Below are positions 1 to 9,917 of a DNA stretch of 18,459 nt, in pieces. The notes beneath the pieces are model-generated. The model worked only from the letters and a program-made list of their open reading frames with translations, searched no databases and was not told the origin of the DNA. Every line of letters begins with the position of its first letter. The stretch's first letter is position 1. Position numbers and translations under genes: made by a program. This stretch comes from Gloeopeniophorella convolvens (taxonomy: Eukaryota > Basidiomycota > Agaricomycetes > Russulales): contig WTXD01000201.1 in NCBI GenBank assembly GCA_022496205.1, positions 1 to 18,459 on the forward strand, given 5' to 3'.

Positions 1-47
1 TGCCAGAAATGTGTTCTATCAAGAGAACCGTGACAAGATCATGAATC
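1..47 (+). pseudogene. Uncharacterised fungal gene, internal exon fragment (left copy)
   Basis: Read forward from base 2, this encodes ARNVFYQENRDKIMN, identical to the end of exon 2 of the right-arm copy at 12065-12111. The rest of the N-terminal half must lie before the window. The reading frame is interrupted at base 48 by a copia LTR. Function unknown. Confidence 0.75.
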
Positions 48-399
48 TGTTGGGAGCGGACTATGAAGGGCCCTTGAGTCACAAAGACCAAGGGGACTGC
101 AGAGGAGGGGAATGAGTCTGAGGCGAAATGCTCCCCTCTGCAGGTCTTAATACATCAGGGAAGTGCAGGGTCGCAGAGTAAGCGAAGTACAAAGGGAATG
201 GGACAAGCGAAGTACAAAGGGAATAGAACAAGCACAAGTCTAAAAGGGTAGAACAAGCGAAGTACAAAGGGATGGAATAAGCAAGGGTGAGTGTTCTGGA
301 AGCTCGAGAGCTCCCTAGAGCACAGAACACTCCAGGGCCTTCCAGAGCGTGTCCCTGACACCCCTGGGACGCCTATCAGCGCCCCTAGCCCCAGCAACA
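48..399 (-). mobile_element. Copia LTR, short type (3' LTR of left element)
   Basis: This 352-bp LTR is bounded by TGTTG...CAACA and read on the reverse strand. It carries the roughly 25-bp repeats containing CTTTGTACTTCGCTT and lacks the 53-nt intron-like insert. The TATA box is damaged: the sequence at 148-154 reads CTTAATA where other copies read CTTATATA. It differs from its right-arm counterpart (11710-12064) at only a handful of sites, mainly 1-nt indels. The outer flank is GAATC. Confidence 0.9.
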
Positions 400-2280
400 C
401 TCCCCCATGACAGGGAGACGCTCCAGGGCTCAACACACCATTCCCAGCATCTCCACACACCTCTGCACTTGAACCGATCCAGAGCCTTCGTGAAGATGTC
501 TGCAGCCATGTCCTGCGTTGTCACACACACAGGAGCAATCAGCCAGCTTGAACTGTGTCTCTGAGCCAGAAAAACCGGAGTGCAAGATGCTTCATCTTCC
601 CATGGTGTCTGGATTCTTGCTCACAGCAATGGCGCTTTGATTGTCCATTCTGAGAAGGATGGCCCTGTGATGTTGTAGCCAATCTCCCCCAGAAACTGCC
701 GCATCCACAGGATCTCCTTGCCAGCTTCCACAGCAGAGATGTGCTCCGCTTCAGTGGTGACAATGCAACCAAAGACTGCAGCTTTGAGCTCCAAGACACC
801 GCTCCAGTCCCAATCTTCACCACATAGCCCCCAGTTGACTTGCCATTGTCAGGATTGCCTCCATGGTCCGCATCTGAGAAGGTGATGAAGGGCTCAGAAG
901 AAGTGGTAGGCTTGTAGGCAATCTTGTAGTCCATTGTGCCCTTCAGATAGCGCAAAACGTGTTTGGCTGCCTTCCAGTGCAGTGGACCAGGATTGGAATT
1001 GAATCTGGCAAGGACTCCGGCTGCATAGGCAATGTCTGGTCTGGTGGTGCAAGCCAGATACATCAGACTGCCCACAACAGACATGTAGGGGTATTGGCGC
1101 ATCTCAGCAGCTTCTGCTTCGCTCTGAGGGCACATGGAGATAGAGAGGCGTGATCCAGGGTCCAATGGAGTGGATACAGGCTTGCAATCCTGTAAACCAT
1201 GCTCCACAATGAGATTGGCGATGTATTGACTCTGGGAAAGGAAGAGGTGACGATTGGGACGATCCCTTTTGATCTCCATGCCTAGAAGCTGAGTGGTGGG
1301 CCAAGATCGCGCAATTTGAAGTGGTGGGAGAGCTCCTGGACAATGGAGTCGAGTTTGGCACCCTGCTTGCCAGCCAGAGTGATATCATCCACAAAGACAG
1401 GCATGAACACTCTGATGCCATCTCTCAGATAGACATAGAGGCCATGCTCAGTCTGGACACACTCAAAGCCCATGGAAATCAGCACAGAGTTCAGTTTCTG
1501 GTTCCAGACTCTCCCTGCTTGCTTCAAGCCATATAATGACTTTTCAGCTTGCAGACAGCATCTGGTCCGTCCACCTCGAATCCCTCTGGCTGCTGCATGT
1601 AGATCTCTTCCTCTAGCTCGCCATTGAGGTAAGCATGAGAAATGTCCACAGAGCGCAGTTCCATGTCCTCCAGAGCAGCAATGGCCAGAATGATCCTGAT
1701 GGTGGAATAGCGCACAGTGGGAGCAAAGGTTCCTTGTAGTCAAAGCCAGGGCGCTGGGAATATCCCTTTGCAACCAATCTGGCCTTGTACCTATCAAGTG
1801 AACCATCTGCATTGTGCTTCACCTTCATGAACCATCTAGAACCATTGCCCTCTTTCCAGGAGGTAGCTTGACAATGTCCCAAGTTCCATTCTGCCTGTGG
1901 GCCTCCATCTCCTCTTCACAAGCATTGTGCCACAGCTGCGCATCAGAGCGCTGCTGAGACTGCTTGTAGGAAGTGGGTTCAATGACAGAGGCCACACCTG
2001 CATTCAGGAAGTCAATGGGGTCATCTGAGCCGCTGTCCTCATCCTCAGATGAAGGAATGGCTGGAGTTGGTTCCCTGATTTTGTAGCGCTCAGGGACCTT
2101 GTACTGATCAGCCAACCATTCTTCTCTGGGACGTCTGGAGCGCTGGGGGCGTATAGGAGCAGGGGGAGGAGAAGGCTGACGCCTAGGATGAGGGGAGTGA
2201 AGGAATTGTGAAGGGCTGGTTGCTCTCTGTGAGAGGAAGATGATGCAGGAGGTGGAGTTGTGGGAGGAGTGAAAGATGAT
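400..2280 (-). pseudogene. pol: Copia reverse transcriptase-RNase H, broken (left arm)
   Basis: Reverse-strand copy of the RT-RNase H region that is intact at 9757-11679. RT core (FVDD), RNase H (SDADHGGNP, STGGYV) and the C-terminal DMAADIFTKALDRF are recognisable, but spread over several frames. Comparison with the right arm shows single-base losses, for example near 760 (STTEAEH region), 1297 (after DLGP), 1543 (CKLK/RSLYG), 1730 (YKETFAP) and 1849 (GKRAIGS). A polypurine tract lies at about 400-412. Almost all lesions are 1-nt indels rather than substitutions, which is unusual for neutral decay and suggests either poor consensus quality or a special decay mode. Confidence 0.88.
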
Positions 2281-4280
2281 GGGAAGGAGGTGTTTGAGGG
2301 CGAATTAGAGGAGCTGGTGGAATGGAAGTGGATTGATGGTGCACAGGAGGCAGAGCAGAAGACACAGGAACATCTCCCCCATGAACTGGCTGCTGTGCAT
2401 TGCTAGGATCCTCCAGAGGTCTGGAAGGTCGACTGGAGGCGTCTCAAGCAGACTCTGAGGACGTGGTGCAGGCAGAACAGGTACTGAGTGTCTCTGAAGC
2501 ATGAAATAGCGCTCATCAAAGTCTGCACGCTCCGAAATCACCACTTTCCTTGTATAAGGATTGTAGAACTTCCAGGCCTTGTACCCCTGAGGGTAGCCAA
2601 TGAAGATGCACTTCTCCATGTGCACTCCAAGGCTTCCAAGAGGACGCTTGTCTCTCTGGATCAAGACATAAGCAGTGCAGCCCCAGCTGGCTCGCAGCCT
2701 AGACACATCAGGTTTGCTGCCATAGAAGGATTCATGAGGGGTGCTGGCTGAGAGCGCAGCAGATCCCACCATGTTGCTGACATGGACATAGGATGCAAGA
2801 GCTTCTCCCCAGAAGGCTGAAGACATCCCAGACTCGAACAGCATAGAAATGATAGCTTCCTCCATTGTCCTGTTAGCTTGCTCAGCCACTCCATTTCTGC
2901 TGAGGGCGATTCCTGGCAGTATGCTGCCTCTGAATGCCATGCTCAATGCAGAATGCCTCAAAGTCTCCAGACATGTACTCCCCACCTTGTCATCTCTTAG
3001 AGTGCCCAGCTTGTGTCCATGACGCTCTCAGCCCATGCTTTGAACTGTTTGAAAGCAGCAAATGTGTCTAATTTGCGCTTCATGAGATAAACAGCCCTAA
3101 AGCGAGAGAAGTCGTCGATGAATGTGACCCAATAGGAGTATCCTTGGATAGTGGACACTGACTGGACCATGGACATCGCTGTGGACAAGCTGGAGAGGTC
3201 TGGATGCTCTGGAGAACGAAGATGGAAAGGGATCTGCATGCATCTTGCCAGCTTTGCAGGCTTCACATACTGGATCAGGCTCAGCTTGGGAATCAAGTTT
3301 GAGTCCTGTCACCAGGTTGCCTGAGATAAGCTTTTTCACCCCTGCTAGATGGTGATAGCAGAGGCGACGATGCCAGAGGGCCCCAGTCCATAGGAGAGTG
3401 GTGGTGGATGAGGAGAGTGCAGCATGTTCCTCTACAGGAATGGTTTCACCAACAAGATAGGCAGCATTGGATGCATTCACCTTCGCTTCAAACAGGGTTT
3501 GACTGTCCCTGATGAAGCTCATGGTGTCCTTGTTGACTGAGACAGTGAAACCACGATGCATTGTGAGGTAGAGGACTGAGAATAGATTGCTGCATAGAGA
3601 GGGAACATAAGGACATTGCTGAACTCCACTGGCGCCATTTCCTGTCCCCCAATGACAGGATTGAAGTGCACAGTGCCAATTCCTTCAGAGTACACCACTG
3701 ATCATCTGCCAGCCTGATTTGGATGCGATGGGCCTTAGATTGCGCAGCCAATGACGGTTAAATGTCATATGAGCTGAGGCCCCAGTGTCTGCATTCCAAG
3801 AGAGGTGAGAATGGGGCTGGGCAGTAGATAAGAGGGCACTTGCTGAGGCAACAGAGGCGGACTGTGGGACGCTTGGAGAGTGGATGGAGTGGATGGAGTA
3901 GGAATGGAAGCAGGAGCAGCATTGGAGGGATTGGGAGTGATTTGGCGCATCAGCTTCTCCTTCAAGAAGCATTTGGCCTCAAGATGGCCAAGGCGAGAAC
4001 AGAAGTCGCATTTTGGACGATTTGGAGCATTCTGCAGTTCTGTGAAGGAGATGAAGAGCCTGATGGCTTGAAGGACAAGTTGGAGGGTTTAGATGATGCA
4101 CTGAATGCAGAAGTGGTCCCTGAGAGGTTTGAACGTGTCTGATCCATGTTTCTCAATGCCTGGATGACTGTGGCCTTCTCAAACTTGTTGAGCACAGAGA
4201 TGGTCCGGACCACATCATCAAAAGAGTGAGGGAGCACTCTGATGATGGCCATGACAGCCAGTTCATCATAGAGGTTGTCC
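2281..4280 (-). pseudogene. Copia gag-protease-integrase, 5'-truncated and broken (left arm)
   Basis: Reverse-strand copy of the region at 7805-9917. Recognisable pieces include the integrase segment (TMEEAIISMLFESGMSSAFWG), GAG-pre-integrase (VCEACKAGK), the protease active site DTGAS near 3775, and the gag segment DNLYDELAVMAIIRVLPHSF just inside the LTR at 4280. The frame is lost repeatedly through 1-nt indels, for example near 2895, 2985, 3019, 3708 and 3729, and by a small insertion near 2690. As in the right arm, gag starts abruptly in the middle of the capsid-like domain at the LTR boundary. The proline-rich linker near 2290-2345 is continuous here but altered in the right arm. Confidence 0.88.
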
Positions 4281-4760
4281 TGTTGGGAGCGGACTATGAA
4301 GGGCCCTTGAGTCACAAAGACCAAGGGGACTGCAGAGGAGGGGAATGAGTCTCATATTCATCAAAAGCAAACTACTACTTACCTGCAGAGGAGGGGAATG
4401 AGTCTGAGGTGAAATGCCCCCTCTGCAGGTCTTATATACATCAGGGGAAGTGCAGGGTCCGCAGTATAAGCGAAGTACAAAGGGAGCAGAGTAAACAAAG
4501 TACAAAGGGAATGGGACAAGCGAAGTACAAAGGGAATAGAAACAAGCACAAGTCCAAAAGGGGTAGAACAAGCAAAGTACAAAGGGATGGAATAAGCAAA
4601 GACCCTGCAGGGTCATGGATGCAGGGCTGATGGAAAAGAAGCAAGGGTGAGTGTTCTGGAACGCTCCAGAGCTCGCTAGAGCACAGAACACTCCAGGGCC
4701 TTCCAGAGCGTGTCCCTGACACCCCTGGGACGCCTATCAGCGCCCCTAGCCCCAGCAACA
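4281..4760 (-). mobile_element. Copia LTR, long type (5' LTR of left element)
   Basis: This 480-bp LTR with TGTTG...CAACA ends is read on the reverse strand. Relative to the 352-bp outer LTR it carries three additions: the 53-nt intron-like insert (4330-4382), one extra ~25-bp repeat unit, and about 45 bp around the palindrome GACCCTGCAGGGTC. The TATA box CTTATATA is at 4431-4438. The inner flank toward the host gene is AATAT, which does not match the GAATC at the outer flank. Confidence 0.9.
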
Positions 4761-5806
4761 AATATCCCTGCTAGCTATGCATGTTCCAGCACCACAGCAT
4801 CTGGAAAGGCCAATCATGAGCCGATCATGATTGAACTTGATAGAGAAGGATGTCCTCTAGTTCCAGTGATTGCAGACTATTCTCAGCATCATGCCAAAGT
4901 CATTCAGGGTGCTGTCAGAGACTTTCTCACCCTACATCTCAGTGAGTCACCCTTCACCTTGTTTATTACTCCTTATAACATGATTATAGAGTTTGTCACA
5001 GGCCGCAAAAACCTTGCTATTAGCTGGAGTGCCCTTAAGAAAGATCAATTTGCTTGGCTCCAGGAGGACAGTCTCCCCACAGATCTCCAGCTACAAGATC
5101 CATCCAAGATGAGCAAGGATGATGTTCAGCGTCTCTTGACTACTGGTATGAGCAGGAAGAGGCTGGAATTCAACCTGTAGAGTGGAAGAGCACTTGTCCC
5201 CTCCTAAGGGATGAGCCACCTCGTGTCTCTAACATTCCTAGGCCTGTTCCTCGTGCTCAAGAACCTGAGGCTCCCCTACCATCACCCAGCTCCCTCCTGA
5301 TGTGTTGGAGCCAGATCTTGACCGTCTAGTATGCATGGCCACTCTTATCCATATGACATATCTGACATTAATATAGCCACTGGTGGAGGTTCTAGGCGTG
5401 CACGGCCCGTTCCAATGCGCACCTTTGCCCCTTGCCATCTAGAGCTCGTGGTGCACCTCAGGTGCATCTATGGCCAATCGAAGCAGTGAAGGCTCATCCA
5501 ACACTCGTGGTGGCCCATCATCTATCACAGCAGCCACAAGTAGGTCTAGAAGGCGACCCAATGTGGCAGCCATTGAGGAGGATGATGGTGAGCCTGTGGT
5601 GCATGAGCGAGGCAGTGGTGGTGGATCAGTGCCTGCCATGGCACTCTCTACAAGCACAAGTCGTCCAAAGCGTAACACTATGCTGACTGAAAAGGCTAGG
5701 TACAATTCTTCTCCCTATTCACTATCTTGTGGTACTGACATTGTTCCTTACCCTGTAGCAATCCTGATAGAGGACGAGGGCAGGGAGAGTTCCCAATGAC
5801 TTCTTG
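4761..5806 (+). pseudogene. Uncharacterised fungal gene, 3' half (left copy)
   Basis: Forward-strand reading begins at the LTR edge and encodes, in order: a segment with ELDREGCPLVPVIADYSQHH, a tryptophan-containing block (AISWSALKKDQFAWLQED), a DPSKMSKDDVQRLL block, then a Pro/Ser/Arg-rich tail ending near 5799-5806. A one-base loss near 5133 (CGTCTCTTGAC where the right arm has CGTCTCCTTGAC) breaks the frame before DYWYEQEEA, and another C is lost near 5436. It keeps CAG where the right copy has a TAG stop, and keeps a continuous PYDISDINIATGGGSRR segment. The layout resembles uncharacterised agaricomycete proteins often found near transposons; I know no function. It is the continuation of the gene interrupted at base 48, but the coding sequence between the two LTR edges appears to be missing. 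Confidence 0.65.
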
Positions 5807-6270
5807 AGTGGTGGAGTATAGTTTCTAGGTTATACTGCATTGCCTAGGTAGTTTTTATTTATTGTGTACCTAGGTTGTTGATGTTTGAGGTGTACTGCAT
5901 GATTATAGTTTTTGCACGGACCGTTTTATACACGGTCCAATTCAGAAATGGTCCGTGCATATGTAGTGTAAGTACTCTATATCCATTGAGTATGCATAGT
6001 ACTCTGAATACATACAATGCAGAAACACGGACCGTGCAAGCACTATAGAACAGACCATGCAAGGAGTACTCATATAAGTCATTTAAACTCAATGGATATA
6101 GAGTACTTACACTACATATGCACGGACCATTTCTGGATTGGACCATGTATAAAATGGTCCGTGCAAAAACTATGAACATGCAGTACACCTCAAACATCAA
6201 CAACCTAGGTACACAATAAATAAAAACTACCTAGGCAACGCAGTATAACCTAGAAACTATACTCCACCAC
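5807..6270. other. 3' flanks of the converging host-gene copies with monomer cluster
   Basis: No coding sequence is seen. The two 3' flanks (5807-5991 and 6087-6270) are inverted copies that meet at the palindrome axis. The stretch is AT-richer than its surroundings and carries at least eight 14-bp monomers or partial monomers: 5913-5926, 5931-5939, 5946-5960, 6024-6038, 6048-6061, 6119-6132, about 6139-6147, and 6152-6167. Within each arm, adjacent monomers point in opposite directions, so each flank can itself fold. Confidence 0.75.
5992..6086. other. Spacer at the axis of the giant inverted repeat
   Basis: This 95-nt non-palindromic stretch lies between the two arms. It holds two 14-bp monomer copies (6024-6038 and 6048-6061), and AGTACTC at 5998-6004 pairs with GAGTACT at 6064-6070, so the effective loop is about 59 nt. 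No coding potential is seen. Confidence 0.85.
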
Positions 6271-7326
6271 TCAAGAAGTCATTGGGAACTCTCCCTGCTC
6301 CTCGTCCTCTATCAGAATTGCTACAGGGTAAGGAACAATGTCAGTACCACAAAATAGTGAATAGGGAGAAGAATTGTACCTAGCCTTTTCAGTCAGCATA
6401 GTGTTACGTTTTGGACAACTTGTGCTTGTAGAGAGTGCCATGGCAGGCACTGATCCACCACCATTGCCTCGCTCATGCACCACAGGCTCACCATCATCCT
6501 CCTCAATGGCTGCCACATTGGGTCGCCTTCTAGACCTACTTGTGGCTGCTGTGATAGATGATGGGCCACCATGAGTGTTGGATGAGCCTTCACTGCTTCG
6601 ATTGGCCATAGATGCACCTGAGGGTGCACCACGAGCTCTAGATGGCAAGGGGGCAAAGGTGCGCATTGGAACGGGCCGTGCACGCCTAGAACCTCCACCA
6701 GTGGCTATATTAATGTCAGATATGTCTCATATGGATAAGAGTGGCCATGCATACTAGAACGGTCAAGATCTGGCTCCAACACATCAGGAGGGAGCTGAGG
6801 TGATGGTAGGGGAGCCTCAGGTTCTTGAGCACGAGGAACAGGCCTAGGAATGTTAGAGACACGAGGTGGCTCATCCCTTAGGAGGGGACAAGTGCTCTTC
6901 CACTCTACAGGTTGAATTTCAGCCTCTTCCTGCTCATACCAGTAGTCAAGGAGACGCTGAACATCATCCTTGCTCATCTTGGATGGATCTTGTAGCTAGA
7001 GATCTGTGGGGAGACTGTCCTCCTGGAGCCAAGCAAATTGATCTTTCTTAAGGGCACTCCAGCTAATAGCAAGGTTTTTGCGGCCTGTGACAAACTCTAT
7101 AATCATGTTATAAGGAGTAATAAACAAGGTGAAGGGTGACTCACTGAGATGTAGGGTGAGTAAGTCTCTGACAGCACCCTGAATGACTTTGGCATGATGC
7201 TGAGAATAGTCCGCAATCACTGGAACTAGAGGACACCCTTCTCTATGAAGTTCAATCATGATCGGCTCATGATTGGCCTTTCCAGATGCTGGTGGTGCCA
7301 GAACATGCATAGCTAGCAGGGATATT
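6271..7326 (-). pseudogene. Uncharacterised fungal gene, 3' half (right copy)
   Basis: Reverse-strand copy of 4761-5806. The LTR edge is followed by MHVLAPPASGKANHEP, then ELHREGCPLVPVIADYSQHH, AISWSALKKDQFAWLQED, LLDYWYEQEEAEIQPVEW, a proline-rich stretch (PRPVPRAQEPEAPLPSP), an Arg/Ser-rich stretch with an acidic patch (AAIEEDDGEP), and an end at EFPMTS with stop 6271-6273. There is an in-frame TAG at 6996-6998 and a 2-nt insertion near 6727 that shifts the frame after SYPYE. A variant monomer (GAACGGGCCGTGCA, 6669-6682) lies in coding sequence and encodes part of RRARPV. The lesions differ from those of the left copy. Function unknown. Confidence 0.65.
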
Positions 7327-7645
7327 TGTTGCTGGGGCTAGGGGCGCTGATAGGCGTCCCAGGGGTGTCAGGGACACGCTCTGGAAGGCCCTGGAGTGTT
7401 CTGTGCTCTAGCGAGCTCTGGAGCGTTCCAGAACACTCACCCTTGCTTCTTTTCCATCAGCCCTGCATCCATGACCCTGCAGGGTCTTTGCTTATTCCAT
7501 CCCTTTGTACTTTGCTTGTTCTACCCCTTTTGGACTTGTGCTTGTTCTATTCCCTTTGTACTTCGCTTGTCCCATTCCCTTTGTACTTTGTTTACTCTGC
7601 TCCCTTTGTACTTCGCTTATACTGCGACCCTGCACTTCCCTGATG

Positions 7646-7653
7646 TATATAAG
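7646..7653 (+). promoter_or_regulatory. LTR TATA box
   Basis: TATATAAG lies in the expected U3 position, about 25-30 bp before the probable RNA start. The same box is present at 11959-11966 (+), 4431-4438 (-) and 16512-16519 (-), and is damaged in the LTR at 48-399. Confidence 0.7.
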
Positions 7654-7702
7654 ACCTGCAGAGGGGGGCATTTCACCTCAGACTCATTCCCCTCCTCTGC
7701 AG

Positions 7703-7755
7703 GTAAGTAGTAGTTTGCTTTTGATGAATATGAGACTCATTCCCCTCCTCTGCAG
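7703..7755 (+). other. Intron-like 53-nt insert in the long LTR
   Basis: It begins GTAAGT and ends CCTCCTCTGCAG, within the usual size range of basidiomycete introns. Removing it gives exactly the sequence of the short LTRs (11710-12064, 48-399, 16415-16794) at this point. It lies downstream of the TATA box, hence in the transcribed leader, and contains ATGs at 7724 and 7730 that open a reading frame to 7819 out of frame with gag. It is bounded by a 23-bp direct repeat (AGACTCATTCCC...TGCAG), so slippage or recombination between the repeats could produce the same size difference. Confidence 0.5.
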
Positions 7756-7804
7756 TCCCCTTGGTCTTTGTGACTCAAGGGCCCTTCATAGTCCGCTCCC
7801 AACA

Positions 7805-9917
7805 GGACAACCTCTATGATGAACTGGCTGTCATGGCCATCATCAGAGTGCTCCCTCACTCTTTTGATGATGTGGTCCGGACCATCTCTGTGCTCAACAA
7901 GTTTGAGAAGGCCACAGTCATCCAGGCATTGAGAAACATGGATCAGACGCGTTCAAACCTCTCAGGAACCACTTCTGCATTCAGTGCATCATCTAAACCC
8001 TCCAACTTGTCCTTCAAGCCATCAGGCTCTTCATCTCCTTCACAGAACTTGCAGAATGCTCCAAATCGTCCAAAATGCGACTTCTGCTCTCGCCTTGGCC
8101 ATCTTGAGGCCAAATGCTTCTTGGAGGAGAAGCTGATGCGCCAAATCGCTCCCAATCTCTCCAATGCTGCTCCTGCTTCCATTCCTACTCCATCCACTTC
8201 ATCCACTCCTCCAAGCGCTCCACAGTCCGCCTCAGTTGCCTCAGCAAGTGCCCTCTTATCTACTGCCCAGCCCCATTCTCACCTCTCTTGGAATGCAGAC
8301 ACTGGGGCCTCAGTTCATATGACATTTAACCGTCATTGGCTGCGCAATCTAAGGCCCCATCGCATCCAAATCAGGCTGGCAGATGGATCAGTGGTGTACT
8401 CTGAAGGAATTGGCACTGTGCGCTTCAATCCTGTCATTGGGGGACAGGAAATGGTGCCAGTGGAGTTCAGCAATGTCCTTTATGTTCCCTCTCTATGCAG
8501 CAATCTATTCTCTGTCCTCTACCTCACAATGCATCGTGGTTTCACTGTCTCAGTCAACAAGGACACCATGAGCTTCATCAGGGACAGTCAAACCCTGTTT
8601 GAAGCGAAGGTGAATGCATCCAATGCTGCCTATCTTGTTGGTGAAACCATTCCTGTAGAGGAACATGCTGCACTCTCCTCATCCACCACCACTCTTCCTA
8701 TGGACTGGGCTCTCTGGCATCGTCGCCTCTGCCATCATCATCTAGCAGGGGTGAAGAAGCTTGTGTCAGGCAACCTGGTGACAGGACTCAAACTTGATTC
8801 CCAAGCTGAGCCTGATCCAGTATGTGAAGCCTGCAAAGCTGGCAAGATGCATGCAGATCCCTTTCCATCTTCGTCCTCCAGAGCATCCAGACCTCTCCAG
8901 CTTGTCCACAGCGATGTCCATGGTCCAGTGAAGGTGTCCACTATCCAAGGATACTCCTACTGGGTCACATTCATCGACGACTTCTCTCGCTTTAAAGCTG
9001 TTCATCTCATGAAGCGCAAATCAGACACATTTGCTGCTTTCAAACAGTTCAAAGCATGGGCTGAGAGCGTCACTGGACACAAGCTGGGCACTCTGAGAGA
9101 TGACAAGGGTGGGGAGTACATGTCTAGGGACTTTGAGGCATTCTGCATCGAGCATGGCATTCAGAGGCAGCACACTGCCAGGAATCGCCCTCAGCAGAAT
9201 GGAGTGGCTGAGCGAGCTAACAGGACGATGGAGGAAGCTATCATTTCTATGCTGTTCGAGTCTGGGATGTCTTCAGCCTTCTGGGGAGAAGCTCTTGCAT
9301 CCTATGTCCATGTCAGCAACATGGTGGGATCTGCTGCGCTCTCAGCCAGCACCCCTCATGAATCCTTCTATGGCAGCAAACCTGATGTGTCTAGGCTGCG
9401 AGTCTGGGGCTGCACTGCTTATGTCTTGATTCAGAGAGACAAGTGTCCTCTTGGAAGCCTTGGAGTGCACATGGAGAAGTGCATCTTCATTGGCTACCCT
9501 CAGGGGTACAAGGCTTGGAAGTTCTACAATCCTTATACAAGGAAAGTGGTGATTTCAGAGCATGCAGACTTTGATGAGCGCTATTTCATGCTTCAGAGAC
9601 ACTCAGTACCTGTTCTGCCTGCACCACGTCCTCAGAGTCTGCTTGAACGCCTTCAGTTGACCTTCCAGACCTCTGGGAGGATCCTAGTGATGCACAGCAG
9701 CCAGTTCATGGGGGAGATGTGCCTGTGTCTTCTGTTCTGCCTCCTGTGCACCATAGACCACTATCATTTCTTCAGCTCCTTTAGCTCCTACAGTTCGTCC
9801 TCAAACACCTCCTTCTCATTATCTTTCACTTCCTCCTACAACTCCACCTCCTGCATCATCTTCCTCTCACAGAGAGCAACTCAGCCCTTCACAATCCCTT
9901 CACTCCCCTCATCCTAG
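7805..9917 (+). CDS. Copia gag (partial)-protease-integrase polyprotein
   Basis: The open frame runs from inside the LTR (about 7734) to TAG at 9917; the element-internal part starts at 7805 and the first in-frame ATG is at 7833. Domains, numbering residues from 7761: UBN2-like gag remnant (20-65), CCHC zinc knuckle CDFCSRLGHLEAKC (106-119), retropepsin active site DTGAS (180-184), GAG-pre-integrase with HRRLCHHH and CEAC (about 320-358), and an integrase core with D384 (HSDVHGP), D448 (LRDDKGGEY) and E484 (NGVAER), a DD35E spacing. The gag N-terminus, normally well over 100 residues longer, is absent, and the ORF abuts the LTR. A 1-nt loss near 9649 relative to the left arm shifts the end, so the last ~90 residues (after RPQSLLE) are out of the original frame and serine-rich. 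A replicating copy would read into RT. Confidence 0.9.

Larger units (their letters stand above)
1..5991. repeat. Left arm of giant inverted repeat
   Basis: Bases 1-60 are the exact reverse complement of the stretch ending at 12111, and the match continues inwards through LTR, copia internal region, second LTR, host-gene 3' half and 3' flank to about 5991. Homology is present at base 1, so the arm extends beyond the window. The two arms differ at scattered sites, largely single-base indels in short homopolymers, plus a few larger replacements such as the proline-rich linker between integrase and RT (about 2280-2345 against 9750-9800). A further 7-bp pairing (5998-6004 with 6064-6070) extends the symmetry toward the axis. 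It is either a real inverted duplication or a fold-back assembly artefact. Confidence 0.93.
7327..7804 (+). mobile_element. Copia LTR, long type (5' LTR of right element)
   Basis: This 478-bp LTR runs TGTTGCTGGG...CTCCCAACA. TATATAAG at 7646-7653 is the likely promoter. Upstream are five ~25-bp units with CCCTTTGTACTT (about 7497-7622). An intron-like insert occupies 7703-7755, and a perfect AP-1/Gcn4-type site TGACTCA is at 7771-7777. The 3' LTR of the same element is only 355 bp; the difference is the 53-nt insert, one repeat unit and about 45 bp around 7450-7495. The 5' flank GATATT does not match the 3' flank GATTC. No primer-binding site follows; mid-gag coding sequence starts directly at 7805. 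Confidence 0.92.

Noticed and set aside
79..530. Several 70-190 residue open frames across the LTRs (Phe/Leu/Cys/Pro-rich, such as FYSLCTSLVPFPLYFA).
   Set aside because: They recur in every LTR because of the ~25-bp tandem repeats and sit in non-coding LTR sequence.
4199..4213. TGGTCCGGACCA palindrome in copia gag, sharing half-sites with the monomer.
   Set aside because: It is fixed by coding of DDVVRTIS in both arms and lacks the GTGCA/GAAC arms of the 14-bp unit.
5859..6203. A 114-residue reverse-strand open frame across the palindrome axis.
   Set aside because: It crosses the axis and the monomer cluster, has no family resemblance, and its ends are inverted copies of each other.
7771..7777. 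TGACTCA (AP-1/Gcn4-type site) in the LTR as a regulatory element.
   Set aside because: It lies downstream of the likely RNA start, and a 7-mer alone is weak evidence. It is mentioned within the LTR entry only.
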